A stretch of 64,000 nucleotides of DNA from Dugong dugon (taxonomy: Eukaryota > Chordata > Mammalia > Sirenia > Dugongidae): contig CM057462.1 in assembly GCA_030035585.1 (NCBI GenBank), positions 95,811,234 through 95,875,233 of the forward strand. The letters run 5' to 3'. This document shows positions 47,955 to 59,016 of this stretch, piece after piece. The notes under the pieces were generated by a model that was given only the letters and a program-made list of their open reading frames with translations, was not told the DNA's origin and ran no database searches. The position numbers and the translations under genes were made by a program. Each line of letters starts with the position of its first letter. Position 1 is the first letter of the stretch.

Positions 47955-48040
47955 ACATTATTATTCTCATTTTACACATAAAGAAAATGAGGTTCAAAGA
48001 AAATAAGCAACTTGCCTGAAATACTATGCCAAGTAAGTAA
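47955..48040 (-). repeat. MIR fragment in DNAI4 intron
   Basis: ATTCTCATTTTACACATAAA and AGCAACTTGCCTGAAATACT are reverse MIR text. Confidence 0.55.
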
Positions 48041-48174
48041 CAACTCTTGAGACTTAAGCTTTTTCCATTGTATCACACTTAAGATATTTAATAAGTGTAA
48101 ACCCTTTGCATACTACAAAATTGCAACTGACTAGACTCATAAAATGGCATAAAAACTTAACTTTTGAGTCTTAC

Positions 48175-48331
48175 CCGTCCAGATTCTATGGCAGTGGGCA
48201 TATTCTTCAGTTCATATACAGAGACCTGTCCATCACTGTCTCCCACCAGGAGGCAATCTGTTTGTTTGGCGAAGAGAACAGTTGTGAATTTGATTCCAGG
48301 GTTAGCAACATTCACAATCAGAGGGTCCAAA
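48175..48331 (-). CDS. DNAI4: DNAI4 penultimate coding exon, last WD repeat
   Basis: The exon runs from a CATTACAG acceptor to a CGG|GTAAGA donor. It reads LDPLIVNVANPGIKFTTVLF, then LLVGDSDGQVSVYELKNMPT. This is the final blade of the WD40 propeller of DNAI4, an intermediate chain linked to assembly of the inner-arm dynein f/I1 complex of motile cilia. Its first base completes the Thr codon begun in the 53 kb exon, restoring HISTLDPLIV. A near full-length RTE lies only about 65 bases beyond the acceptor side. Confidence 0.94.
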
Positions 48332-48406
48332 CTGTAATGAAATATTTTATTTGTAAATTCAGATGTTACTAATATGTTGTTATTAATATATAGAGTAAGA
48401 AAAGTT

Positions 48407-51400
48407 TCCCCCACATGTCTGTCAGTCTGTGGTACTGGGGGGCTTGAGTGTTTCTGTGATGCTAGAAGCTATGTCACCAGTATTCAGAAACCAGCAGGGT
48501 CACCCATGGCAGTCAAGTTTCAGCTGAGCTTCCAGACTAAGACACACTAGGAAGAAGGACCCAGCAGTCTACTTCTGAAAAGAATTAGCCAGTGAAAACC
48601 TTCTGAATAACAGTGGAACATTGTCAGATATAGTGTCAGAAGATGAGACCCCCAGGTTGGAAGGCTCTCAAAAGATAACTGGGGAAGAGCTGCCTCCTCA
48701 AAGTAGAGTCAACCTTAATGACGTGGATGGAGTCAAGCTTTCGGGACCTTCATTTTCTGATGTGGCATGACTCAAAATGAGAAGAAACAGCTGCAAACAT
48801 TCATTAATAATTAGAACATGGAATGTACAAAGTATGAATCTAGGAAAATTGGAAATCATCAAAAATGAAATAGAATGCAAAAACATCAATATCCTAGGCA
48901 TTAGTGAGCTGAAATGGACTGGTTTCAGCCATTCTGAATTGGACAGTCATATGGTCTACTATGCCAGGAATGACAACTTGAAGAGGAATGGCATTACACT
49001 CATCATCAAAAAGAACATTTCAAGATCTATCCTGAAGTACAATGCTGTCAGTGATAGGATAACATCCATACACCTACAAGGAAGACCAGTTAATATGACT
49101 ATTATTCAAATTTATGCACCAACCACTAAGGCCAAAGATGAAGAAACTCAAGATTTTTACCAGCTTCTGCAGTCTGAAAGTGATCAAACATGCAATCAGG
49201 ATGCATTGATAATTACTGGTGATTGGAATGCAAACGTTGGAAACAAGGAAGGATCAGTAGTTGGAAAATATGGCCTTGGTGATAGAAATGATGCCAGAGA
49301 TTCCACGATAGAATTTTGCAAGACCAACGACTTCTTTACTGCAAATACCTTTCTTCACCAATGTAAATGGCAACTACACGCATGGACCTCGCCAGATGGA
49401 ATACACAGGAATCAAATGGACTACATCTGTGGAAACAGACAATGGAAAAGCTCAATAAAATCAGTCAGAACAAGGGCAGGGGCCAACTGCAGAACAGACC
49501 AACAATTGCTTATATGCAAGTTCAAGTTGAAACTGAAGAAAATTAGAACAAGTCCACGAGAGCCAAAGTATGACCTTGAGTATATCCCATCTGAATTTCG
49601 AGATCATCTCAAGAATAGATTTGACGCCTTGAACACTAATGACTGAAGGCCAGACAAGTTGTGGAATGACATCGAGGACATCATACATGAAGAAAGCAAG
49701 AGGTCATTAAAAAGACAGGAAAAAAAGAAAAGACCAAAATGGATGCAAGAAGAGACTCTGAAACTTGCTCTTGAACGTCGAGTACCTAAAGCAAAAGGAA
49801 GAAATGATGAAGTAAAAGAGCTGAACAGATTTCAACGGGTGGATTGAGAAGACAAAGTAAAATATTATAATGACACGTGCAAAGAGCTGGAGATAGCAAA
49901 CCAAAAGGGAAGAACATGCTCGGCATTTCTCAAGCTGAAAAACCTGAAGAAAAAAATTCAAGCCTCAAGTTGCAATAGTGAAGGATTCTATGGGGAAAAT
50001 ATTAAAAGACACAGGAAGCATCAAAAGAAGATGGAAGGAATACACAGTCATTATACCAAAAAGAATTGATCAACATTCAACCATTTCAGGGGGTAGCATA
50101 TGATCAGGAACCAATGGTACTGAAGGAAGAAGTCCAAGCTGCACTATAGGCACTGGTGAAAAATAAGGCTCCAGGAATTGATGGAATATCAACTAAGATG
50201 TTTCCAGCAGTGTTGGAAGTGTTCACTCATCTATGCCAAGAAGTTTGGAAGACAGCTACCTGGTCAACCGACTGAAAGAGATCCATATTTATGCCTATTC
50301 CAAAGAAAGGTGATCCAATCAAATGTGGAAATTATTGAACAGTATCATTAATATCATACACAAGTAAAATTTTGCTGAAGATCATTCAAAAGCGGCTGCA
50401 GCAGTATATTGACAGGGAACTGTCAGAAATTCAGGCCAGATTCAGAAGAGGACGTGGAACCAGGTATATCATTGCTGATGTCAGATGGATCCTGGCTGAA
50501 TGCAGAGAATACCAGAAAGATGTTTACCTGTGTTTTATTGACTATGCAAAGACATTTGACTGTGTGGATCATAACAAATTATGGATAACATTTTGAAGAA
50601 TGGGAATTACAGAACACTTAATTGTGCTCATGGGGAACCTGTACATAGATCAAGGGGCAGTTGTTTCACCAGAACAAGGGGATACTGTATAGTTTAAAGT
50701 CAGAAAAGGTGTCCATCTGGGTTGTATCCTTTCATCATACCTATTTAATCTGTATCCTGAGCAAATAATCCCAAGAATCTGGACTATATGAAGAAGAACG
50801 GGACATCAGGATTGGAGGAAGACTCATTAACAACCTGCGATACGCAGATGACACAACCTTGCTTGCTGAAAGCAAAGAGGACTTGAAGCACTCACTGATG
50901 AAGATCAAAGACCACAGCCTTTATTTACTTTGGATTACACCTCAGCATAAAGAAAACAAAAATCCTCACAACTGGACCAATAAGTAACATCACAATAAAC
51001 TGAGGAAAGATTGAAGTTGTCAAGGATTTCAGTTTACTTGGATCCGAAATCAACACCCATGGAAGCAGCAGTCAGGAAATTAAAAGACACATTGCACTGG
51101 GCAAATCTGCTGCAAAAGACCTCTTTAAAGTGTTGAAAAGCAAATATATCACCTTGAAGACTAAGGTGCGCCTGACCCAAGCCATGGAATTTCCAATTGC
51201 TTCATATGCATGCAAAAGTTGGACAGTGAGTAAGGAAGACCGAAGAAGAATTGATGCCTTTGAATTGTGGTGTTGGCAAAGAATATTGAACATACCATGG
51301 ACTGCCAAAAGAATGAACAAATCTATCTTGGAGGAAGTACCACCAGAATGCTCCTTAGAAGCAAGAATGGCGAGACTACATCTTACATTCTTTGGACGTT

Positions 51401-51628
51401 TTGTCAGGAGGGATCACTCCCTGGAGAAGGACATCATGCCTGGTAAACTACTACAGGGTCAGCGAAAAAGAGGAAGACCCTCAACGAGATGGATTGACAC
51501 AGTGGCTGCAACAATGGGCTCAAGCACAGCAACAATTGTGAGCATGGCGCAGGACTGAGCAGTGTTTCAATCTGTGGTATATAGGGTTGCTGTGAGTCGG
51601 AACTGATTCGACAGCACCTAACAACAAC
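48407..51628 (+). mobile_element. Near full-length RTE (BovB-like) in a DNAI4 intron
   Basis: A 3.2 kb copy with target duplications AAGAAAAGTT at 48397-48406 and 51629-51638. The 5' UTR runs to about 48777. The endonuclease frame (48777-49646) shows IRTWNVQSMN, ELKWTG, QIYAPTTKAKDE, ITGDWNANVG and RTDQQLLICK. RT motifs follow in shifted frames: APGIDGIS, FIDYAKTFDCVDHNK (finger/palm) and LRYADDTTLLAES with the catalytic YADD. The C-terminal region ends GRPSTRWIDTVAATMG, and the 3' end is CACCTAACAACAAC. Several stops and frameshifts make it inactive. It is antisense to DNAI4. Confidence 0.94.
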
Positions 51629-51638
51629 AAGAAAAGTT

Positions 51639-52577
51639 GGAGATATTTTTTGTGATTTCATATAACAAAACCAAAAGCCTCTTTAAGTGTTTCTAAACTC
51701 AATATAACTGCTTTTCACTCGCCATTCAATCAAGTCTTTCATTTGTTCAATGAACTAATTTCAACTAGTTAGATGAATGGAATTGACAAATAAGATTTGA
51801 ATTTTCTTAAGTTTAAACTCCTTAACAGAAGAGGGTTTTGACCCAAATGAACCTGTGAAACATTATGAACATTTTCAAGGGAAACTTTCTACCCTTGGTC
51901 ATCAAAGCAATCCACCTCAAAAAATAACAGAAGTAAGCAACTTTGTATACTTTTTCTGAAGAGTGTTACCCTGGGAACTATAGTTTCACCAGAAAAATTA
52001 AACTCAGAATAATTTAAGTAGCTACTTTAATCATTAGTCATCTCATACTCAAAACCAATAGTTCTGTGATGTATTCCTGGATTTTTGATTCATATTATTT
52101 TCTAGAACAAATTATGACAAATTTTAAGTTGCTAATCATTAACTTCTAGGAAAAATTTTACCGTTAAGAATAAACTCATTAAATTTTACATCATTTATAT
52201 TAAACAAGAATGTATCTCCCAGCTCCTTCTGCTAATAATAATATAAAAAGTTATGATATTTTCCAGCTGAAGAAGTAGGATCATTGAGCACTTTATTCTA
52301 GCATTGTAGAAATTTGTATATTAAGAAGCATACTGGATCTAGATAACACTCCAAAAACTTTGATGTTAACACCTTCAAATTTAAATTAAGTGCATGCCTC
52401 TATGAATATTTTTGAAGCAATGTGAGAGAATAAGTAAATATTGTTAAAAAAATAATTATTTTATCCCCTTTCTTTATCCTATTATACAGACTCTCTAGTT
52501 ACCAATGATTAGATGCTTGTCTGAATTCCTCTGTAAACCAGTCAATGAATAAGAATTCAAAGTAATTATGACTTCCC
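51639..52577. other. DNAI4 intron, unique sequence
   Basis: A/T-rich, no exon or named repeat. Confidence 0.45.
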
Positions 52578-52583
52578 TATATC

Positions 52584-52709
52584 GGCAGTTCGAATCCACC
52601 AGCTGCTCCTTGGAAACCCTATGGGGCAGTTCTACTCTGTCCTGTAGGATTGCTATTAGTCAGAATTGACTCAATGGCAATGGGTTTTTTGTTTTCTTTT
52701 TGTTTTTTT
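52584..52709 (+). repeat. AfroSINE, 5' truncated at box B
   Basis: Begins at GGCAGTTCGAATCCACC and ends in a T-rich tail. TATATC at 52578-52583 and 52710-52715 are likely target duplications. Confidence 0.88.
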
Positions 52710-52959
52710 TATATCAGCCTATAAAAATCTGAGGAGATGAGTAAGGCAACTTATTTTCATTCAGATATTTTTATGAACACATACGGCATAAGTAATTAAC
52801 ATTAATATAGCATCCTGGTATATATCTTTATTCCTAAAGAGTCCTCATACTTGTTTGAAGTTACTACAGTACTCTCTAACCAATGTCAAAACTATAAAAT
52901 ATCATTTAGTTTAAACTTCTTGTATTAGAAATATCCTCAAGAAAAATATCAACACTTAC

Positions 52960-53186
52960 GTGCTAATATGAAGGTCCCAAACCTCCACCCTGGTCTCATT
53001 GGCAGCTGCAAATATATAGGATGATTTTGGAGACCAGACAACATCATAAACAACATAAGTAGTTGGATACAATGTCAAAAATGGCTTGATATTGTCCTGT
53101 TGCCATATGATAACACCCCAATCTGCAGAACAACTTAAGAATACATCATGACAAAATGGATTCCATGCTATTTTATACACTGGACC
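52960..53186 (-). CDS. DNAI4: DNAI4 coding exon, two WD repeats
   Basis: The exon starts after ATTCTAG and ends AGCAC|GTAAGT. It encodes GPVYKIAWNPFCHDVFLSCS, the WD motif ADWGVIIW, VVYDVVWSPKSSYIFAAA and VEVWDLHIS. These are two consecutive WD40 blades of DNAI4. It begins in phase 0 after RGHK of the previous exon and leaves two bases of a Thr codon. The frame is fully open. Confidence 0.96.
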
Positions 53187-53819
53187 CTAGAATTAGAAAA
53201 ATAAAATACGTAGGTAAATAATATTTAACATCTTATACTTGAAACTTAAAAATGCTAACTTTCATAGAAGATTTATGCACCATCCATTATTGTGTGGGTA
53301 TTATTTCAGCTGAGAGCAAGGTTATAAATTTAATCTTCCCTAAATTATTCCATAAAGCAACATAAAAATCGAGTTACTACAATACTCACTAAATAGTAAT
53401 ATATATTATTCCTAATTACTTTAAAATGATAGCAATGAGTGCTAAGAAAACAAACAGAAATTAAGGAGAAAATGAAGAAAACACAGATGGAACAATCATA
53501 AAAATGTAGAGGACAGGCACATACTAGAAACAATTTTATGTTGGGTTCAGCATGTTATCATAATTAAAGTTTTTTAAAAACAAATAAAAATTATGATTTA
53601 CATAAGATTCAAGAAAAAAATCAAAGATATCTAGAAGCCAAATAAAATACCTCACACATTACTGGTGATTTTGATGCAAGAAAGCACTTGAGTTGGTATT
53701 TTTAACTATCATGTTGCAAATTTATTGGATGTAAAAGTACTATGAATGATGATACTATATTTTTGTAGAAATATTGCAAGATAAATTAATTTTTATGTAT
53801 CTACTATAATTAAACTAAC

Positions 53820-53918
53820 CTTATGTCCTCGGTAAGTATCTAGGTATTGTTCATTATATGAACAAGAACATTTGTGAATATGACCTTCTTCAGTGCCAGC
53901 CAAATAGATATTTGTGTC
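53820..53918 (-). CDS. DNAI4: DNAI4 coding exon, WD repeat
   Basis: The exon is 99 bases, phase 0 at both ends, between TGTTGTAG and AAG|GTTAGT. It reads DTNIYLAGTEEGHIHKCSCS, then YNEQYLDTYRGHK. The GTEEGHIHKCS motif and the closing RGHK are hallmarks of dynein intermediate chain propellers. It joins FHPK of the 57.4 kb exon on one side and GPVYK on the other, as in the human protein. Confidence 0.96.
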
Positions 53919-54034
53919 CTACAACACAAAAATCAAAATGTATTGGCCTGTAATAATAAGTGTGCTAAATAGAAGATTAGGTAATTCAGAACCTACTAAA
54001 ATTCATTTAAGAACCAAACCTAAAATACTGTCTT

Positions 54035-54160
54035 GAAGAGGTTAGTAGCCATCCAGAAGGCTCTAACTCATGATGACCTTAAGTATAACAGAAAGAAACA
54101 TTGCCTGGTCCTGCGCCAGCCTCACAATCTTTGGTAGGTTTGAACCCATGAAGATAATTG
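54035..54160 (-). repeat. RTE 3' end fragment
   Basis: CTAACTCATGATGACCTTAA, GCCTGGTCCTGCGCCAGCCT, CACAATCTTTGGTAGGTTTG match the RTE 3' end in reverse; only about 125 bases. Confidence 0.7.
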
Positions 54161-54619
54161 TCTTTTTTCTATCATAATTTACAATAATTAAACTACCTGA
54201 AGGCCTACTGTTCAAAGAGAATATAGATTTGTCCTTTGTTGGAGTAGAGTAGCACTTAACATCCTATCTAGAAAGGGCATGGAAAAGTTTAGCTTAAGAT
54301 GAGAAAGAGATTCTCTAACATTTATAACTGCCTGACAATGGAGCTAGCAGTCTAGGGAAATAATAAGTGCTCTTTCATTAGAGCTAGTCAAAGAGAAAAT
54401 GGATAACTTAACAATAACTGGGTAGGTCTGTAATGCTGAAGAAATGATTACTGGTAGGGGTGAGAGGTTGGACTTAGGTGGTCTCTCAGACATCTTTAAC
54501 TGTAAATTTATATATTAAATAGGAATTTAAAATGCATTTTCTATCTTAGGCCATAGTCAAAAAGTCTGAAAGTCAGTGTTCTCTTTCCTCGCTACATAGA
54601 GTATGGTCACTGTTACACA
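54161..54619. other. DNAI4 intron, unclassified
   Basis: No exon or named repeat recognised. Confidence 0.4.
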
Positions 54620-54822
54620 TTGTTGTTGTTTACCGTCAAGTCGATTCTGACTCATAGTGGCCCCGTATGACAGAGTAAAACTTCCCCATAAGCTTTTCTT
54701 GGCTATAATCTTTATGGAGGGAGATCGACAGGTCTTTCTCCCACAGAGTCGCTGGTGGGTTCGAACTGCCAACCCTTTGGTTAGCAGCTGAGCGTTTAAA
54801 TGTTTGTGCTACCAGGGCTCTT
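54620..54822 (-). repeat. AfroSINE, long type, RTE-tail
   Basis: CATTGTTGTTGTTTACCGTC at the tail (RTE-like), GTCGATTCTGACTCATAGTG, the long segment GGGAGATCGACAGGTCTTTC, head complement GTGCTACCAGGGCTC. Confidence 0.88.
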
Positions 54823-54829
54823 TATGTAT

Positions 54830-55310
54830 TGATCCTAAGTTATTTCTTCATAATTGTCTGAGGCCTGTTAGCCTAAAAAGAGTGCCAAAGTCAAATTTTT
54901 ACACATCCAATTGTTTTAAAAATAGCTCAGTTAAGCAAATTTTTATCGATTTAGAGCCTGCCTGCTTTGTATACCCAGTAAGACTATGCCTAACACCTGC
55001 TAGTCAAAGATAAGATAAACTCCAAGCTGCTGTAGCCCTTCAGAGCTCTCTGACCCAGAAACTCCCCATCTTGCAGCTGTGGGACATTGCCTAGACATGT
55101 AAGCCCCCCTCTGCTTCATCCCTTCCCCTAGGAGATCCCTTGCCCTTATCCGCTTCTGGTGACTTTTTGTACCACTTGCCTTTGGAGAATCTCTTGTTGC
55201 AAGGGACTGCCCCTTGCATGCAAAATTTCAAGCTGCCACGGCCCCAATAAACAGCTTGTTGTGCAACACTGCCATCTCATGTTTATATCTTTTTTCTTGA
55301 TCTGCCCCAT
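54830..55310 (+). mobile_element. Possible LTR fossil
   Basis: A GC-richer block with a single AATAAA (GGCCCCAATAAACAGCTTGT) shortly before its right part, and a pyrimidine-rich body, resembling a solo retroviral LTR. Family not recognised, no internal genes seen, boundaries approximate. Confidence 0.3.
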
Positions 55311-55324
55311 ATTCCCTTGAACTC

Positions 55325-55433
55325 ACATCAGACCAGCAGCATGAGCATCTCCTGGAAGCATTTTGGAATTACAGAATTTCAGGTTCTACCCGAGACCTAC
55401 TGAACCAGAATTTCATTTGAACAAGATCCCTGT
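55325..55433 (+). repeat. MER5A-like hAT fragment
   Basis: GACCAGCAGCATGAGCATCT, TTCTACCCGAGACCTACTGA, ACCAGAATTTCATTTGAACA follow MER5A, an ancient non-autonomous hAT-Charlie element. Confidence 0.7.
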
Positions 55434-55720
55434 AATGGATTGAATTGTGTCCCCAAAAAATATGTCAACTTGGCTAGGCCTTGATGCCCAGTATTGTGTG
55501 ATTGTCCACCATTTTGTCTCTGATGTGATTTTCCTATGTGCTTTATATCCTACCTCTATGATGTTAATGAGGAAGGATTAGAGGCAGTTGTGCTAATTAA
55601 GGCAGGACTCAATCTACAAGATTAGGTTGTATCTCTTTGAGATATAAAAGAGAGAAGCGAACAGAGAGACAAGGGGACCTCATACCACCAAAAAACAAGA
55701 GCCAGGAGAATTGCACCAAA
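55434..55720 (+). mobile_element. LTR fossil, ERVL-MaLR-like
   Basis: Begins TGTAATGGATTGAATTGTGT in the manner of MLT1/MST LTRs. Old and fragmentary, with the right end uncertain; no internal region seen. Confidence 0.5.
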
Positions 55721-55854
55721 TCTGGTGTGGGGAGGGCAGATTTCCCTTGTAAGGTCTGCTAGGTAAAGCCTTTGTAATTGCCTATGGTCATGCCTAAAAT
55801 ATCACACATAGCTTTTTGGCCAGGAGCAAGACTTCTCAGGATAACGCATCATGA

Positions 55855-56280
55855 CAAAGGAGGGTTTATTCAAAGGAATAAACATTCAAAAATAATGAAT
55901 GTAATTCAGCCTATTAACAAACTTAAAATGAAAAACAATATGATCATTTCAATAGATGCAGAAAAAGCATTTGACAAAATTCTGATAAAAATTTTCATTA
56001 GTCTAGGAATGTAAACGAACTTCCTCAACATGATCAATAGCATCTTAAAAAAAATAAAATAAAACCTTCAGGGGACATCATACTTAATGGTAAAAGATTG
56101 GATGCTTTCCCCTAATATCAGAAAAAAGACAAAGTTGTCCATTTTCACCACTTCTTTTCACCATTCACTGGATGTTTTAGTTTGTGCAATCAGGCCAGAA
56201 AAAGAAATAAAAGACAACCAGATTAGAAAAGAAGAATTAAAACAATCTTTATTTACAGATGACATAATTATCTTGAATTC
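55855..56280 (+). mobile_element. Old L1 ORF2 RT fragment
   Basis: Encodes [20 protein letters not shown] followed by FTDDIIIL, the relic of the L1 RT catalytic block (FADD changed to FTDD). Decayed by frameshifts. Confidence 0.8.
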
Positions 56281-56306
56281 CTTATGCCAAAGATCTTTCC
56301 AGGACA

Positions 56307-56567
56307 CCAGACCAGGGTTTCTCAACCCTAAACTATTGACATTTTGGGCCAGATAATTCTTTTTTAGGAGGGGGAGGGTGATTCTCTTGTGTATTATAGG
56401 ATGTTTAACAGCATACCAGGCCTCTGCCCACTAGATTGCAATGCACTCCTCCACTCCCCAGCTGAGGCAACCAACAGTATCTCCAGACACTGCCAAATAT
56501 CCCCTGGGAATAGGGGGAGATTCCCCTTTCCCACGGCCCCCATTCCGACCCATGTTGAGATCCATTT
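56307..56567 (-). repeat. MER20-like hAT element
   Basis: GGGTTTCTCAACCCTAAACT, TGACATTTTGGGCCAGATAA, GGATGTTTAACAGCATACCA, CTCCAGACACTGCCAAATAT match MER20 in reverse, an ancient hAT-Charlie miniature. Confidence 0.75.
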
Positions 56568-56599
56568 TCCTAGAGTCAAGATGAAAGGCAGATTATAGG

Positions 56600-56740
56600 A
56601 GTTTGAGAATGAAGGCAATTAGAAGATGGCTGCAGTAGTACAAGTAAAAAATAATAGAGGCCTGAACTACATCAGTAGTAGTAGACTTGGATTGGAAAGG
56701 ATGGGATAATAAGACATATCGTTTGGATGATAGAGTGGAA
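56600..56740 (-). repeat. L2 fragment
   Basis: GAAGATGGCTGCAGTAGTAC and CTTGGATTGGAAAGGATGG are reverse L2 text. Confidence 0.45.
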
Positions 56741-56781
56741 CAGAGAGGGAACTTGGATTTTGATTTACCTAATTAGGTAGA

Positions 56782-56816
56782 CTCAACAGCAATGGTTTGG
56801 TTTTTTATTGGTTTTT
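56782..56816 (+). repeat. 35-base AfroSINE tail insertion
   Basis: CTCAACAGCAATGGTTTGG plus a T-rich end is just the last part of the SINE. Perfect 11-base duplications AATTAGGTAGA at 56771-56781 and 56817-56827 show it is a separate insertion, not a deletion relic. Confidence 0.88.
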
Positions 56817-56827
56817 AATTAGGTAGA

Positions 56828-57420
56828 TGGTGGTATTGCTTAAGAGATGATCACACTACATATTACAGAAAACATACAAGATATGTTTTCTTAGAAGTCT
56901 GTCACAGTGACTGATTTTTCTGATGCCAAACCCCTTAATATAAAAATAATTAGAAAAAGTAGAACTTCTTTAACTGTGCTCTGTTTTGATTCTGGCCTTG
57001 ACAAACATGAATTTAAGTGGTCTTCCTGATCTCCAAAATCCTAAGAGTCACCACTTGCATTAAAATGTAGGGGATTTCTATAGTGGATTTGGTTCTGTAG
57101 GTATGATAGAACAGCAGATCGTCCAAGAGGGGAAAGGAGGGACACTCAAGTTAAGCATACAGTTGTAAAGAGAATCATTCCATAGTTCCTCAAAAATATA
57201 TACCTTTCCCTATCTGGAAAAGTAGATAAAGAAAACAGTATAGTCAACTGAAATGTACCATCATACCTGGGTTGACAGCTAGGTCTATGTTTATTTTTTT
57301 TACTTACAAGGAACAGTATTAACATGTTAACTTTTTTTTTTCTTGTTTTATAGCTTAATACATTTCAATTGTTGGAAGTTGTTATATGCAATAGAAAAAT
57401 AATGGATTTAAATAATGTAC
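56828..57420. other. DNAI4 intron, unique sequence
   Basis: No exon or named repeat recognised. Confidence 0.45.
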
Positions 57421-57542
57421 CTTGGGATGAAAAGCAAAACACAATCCAGGAGCCTGTCGAGATATCAAAGCTTCACCTTTCTTTTCCATTTCCCCTCCTT
57501 TTTTATTGGAGCTAGTAGTAGTTCGCCTCAATTTCATCAAAT
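57421..57542 (-). CDS. DNAI4: DNAI4 coding exon upstream of the C-terminal WD repeats
   Basis: Between acceptor AATAAAG and donor CCCAAG|GTACAT the exon reads DLMKLRRTTTSSNKKGGEME, then KKGEALISRQAPGLCFAFHPK. The Lys-rich linker is less conserved, and the stretch from EALISRQAPG onward matches DNAI4 strongly. The first two bases complete a codon from an exon further right that was not found. The earlier exons must lie beyond 64 kb or within sequence not recognised. Confidence 0.92.
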
Positions 57543-57683
57543 CTTTATTTAAAGAAAAAGAAATGTATAATATTATATACCACATTAAGAAGTACCACAA
57601 ACATCATGTGTGTCCTTTGTGTGTGATTATATTATGATTTCTACCAGTTTTGCATGTGATTAGGCTAAAATCAGGACATACCA

Positions 57684-57842
57684 TTCGACTGTGTGGATCA
57701 TAACAAATTATGGATAACACTATGAAGAATGGAAATTCCAGCACACTTAATTGTGCTCATGTGGAAACTGGACATAGACCAAGAGGTGGTTGTTCAAACA
57801 GACCAAGGGAATACTGAGTAGTTTAAAATCAGGAAAGGTGTC
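57684..57842 (+). mobile_element. RTE RT fragment cut by L1
   Basis: FDCVDHNKLWIT-encoding text (TTCGACTGTGTGGATCATAA) and CTTAATTGTGCTCATGTGGA match the RTE palm region, equivalent to 50555-50712. It starts abruptly at 57684 and stops where L1 begins. Confidence 0.85.
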
Positions 57843-59016
57843 CACCACATAAAAACAACAAAAGAAGACAATCACATGATCATCTCAATCAATGCAGAAA
57901 AGGCATGTGATAAAGTCCAACACTGATTCCTGATAAAAACTCTCAATAAGATAGGAATAGAAGGGAAATTCCTCAACATCTATACAAAACCAACAGCCAT
58001 CATCATCCTCAATGTAGAGAGGCTGAAAGCATTCTCCCTGAGAAAGGGAACAAGACAAAGATGCCCTTTATCACCACTCCTATTTAACATTGTGCTGGAA
58101 GTCCTAGCTAGAGCAATAAGGCAGGAAAAAGAATAAAGGGCATCCAAATTGAAAAGGAAGAAGTAAAACAATCCCTATTTGCAGGTGATATGATCCTATA
58201 CATAGAGAACCCCAAAGATTACACAAGAAAACTGCCGGAATTAATAGAAAGATTCAGCAGAGTGCATCATATAAGATGGACATACAAAAATCAGTTGGAT
58301 TCCTATACACCAACAAAGAGAACTTGGAAAAGGAAATCCAGAAAACAATACCTTTATAATAGCCCTTAAAAAAGATAAAATACTTAGGAATAAATCCAAC
58401 AAGGGACATAAAAGACCTATACAAAGAAAATTTAAACCAAAAAAGACCTACACAAATGGAAAAACATACCATGCTAACAGATATGAAGACTCAACATTGT
58501 GAAAATGTCAATCCTACTCAAAGCAATCTACAAGTATAATGCAATCCTGATCCAAATACCAACAGCATTCTTTACCGAGATGGAAAAATTAATCACCAAA
58601 TTTACATGAAAAGGAAAGAGGCCCCAGATAAGCAAAGCATTACTGAAGAAAAAGAATAAAGTAGCAGGCCTTACACTACCTGATCTCAGAACCATGGTAG
58701 TCAAAACAGCCTGGTACTAGTACAAAGACAGACACATAGACCAAAAGAACAGAATTGAGAACCCGATGTAAATCCATCCACCTATGGTCAGCTGATCTTT
58801 GACGAAGGACCAAAGTCCAGTATATGGGGAAAAGAGAGTCTTTTTAACAAATGATGCTGGCAAAACTGGATGTCCATCTGCAAAAAAAAAAAAAAAAAAA
58901 AAAGAAACAGGACCCATACCTCACACCATACCCAAAAACTAACTCAAAATTATCAAAGACCTAAACATAAAACCTAAAATGATAAAGATCATGGAAGAAA
59001 AATTAGGGACAATGCT

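Noticed and set aside
48777-49646. 289-codon open frame as a host nuclease gene
   Set aside because: It is the APE-type endonuclease of a dead RTE with target duplications around the whole element.
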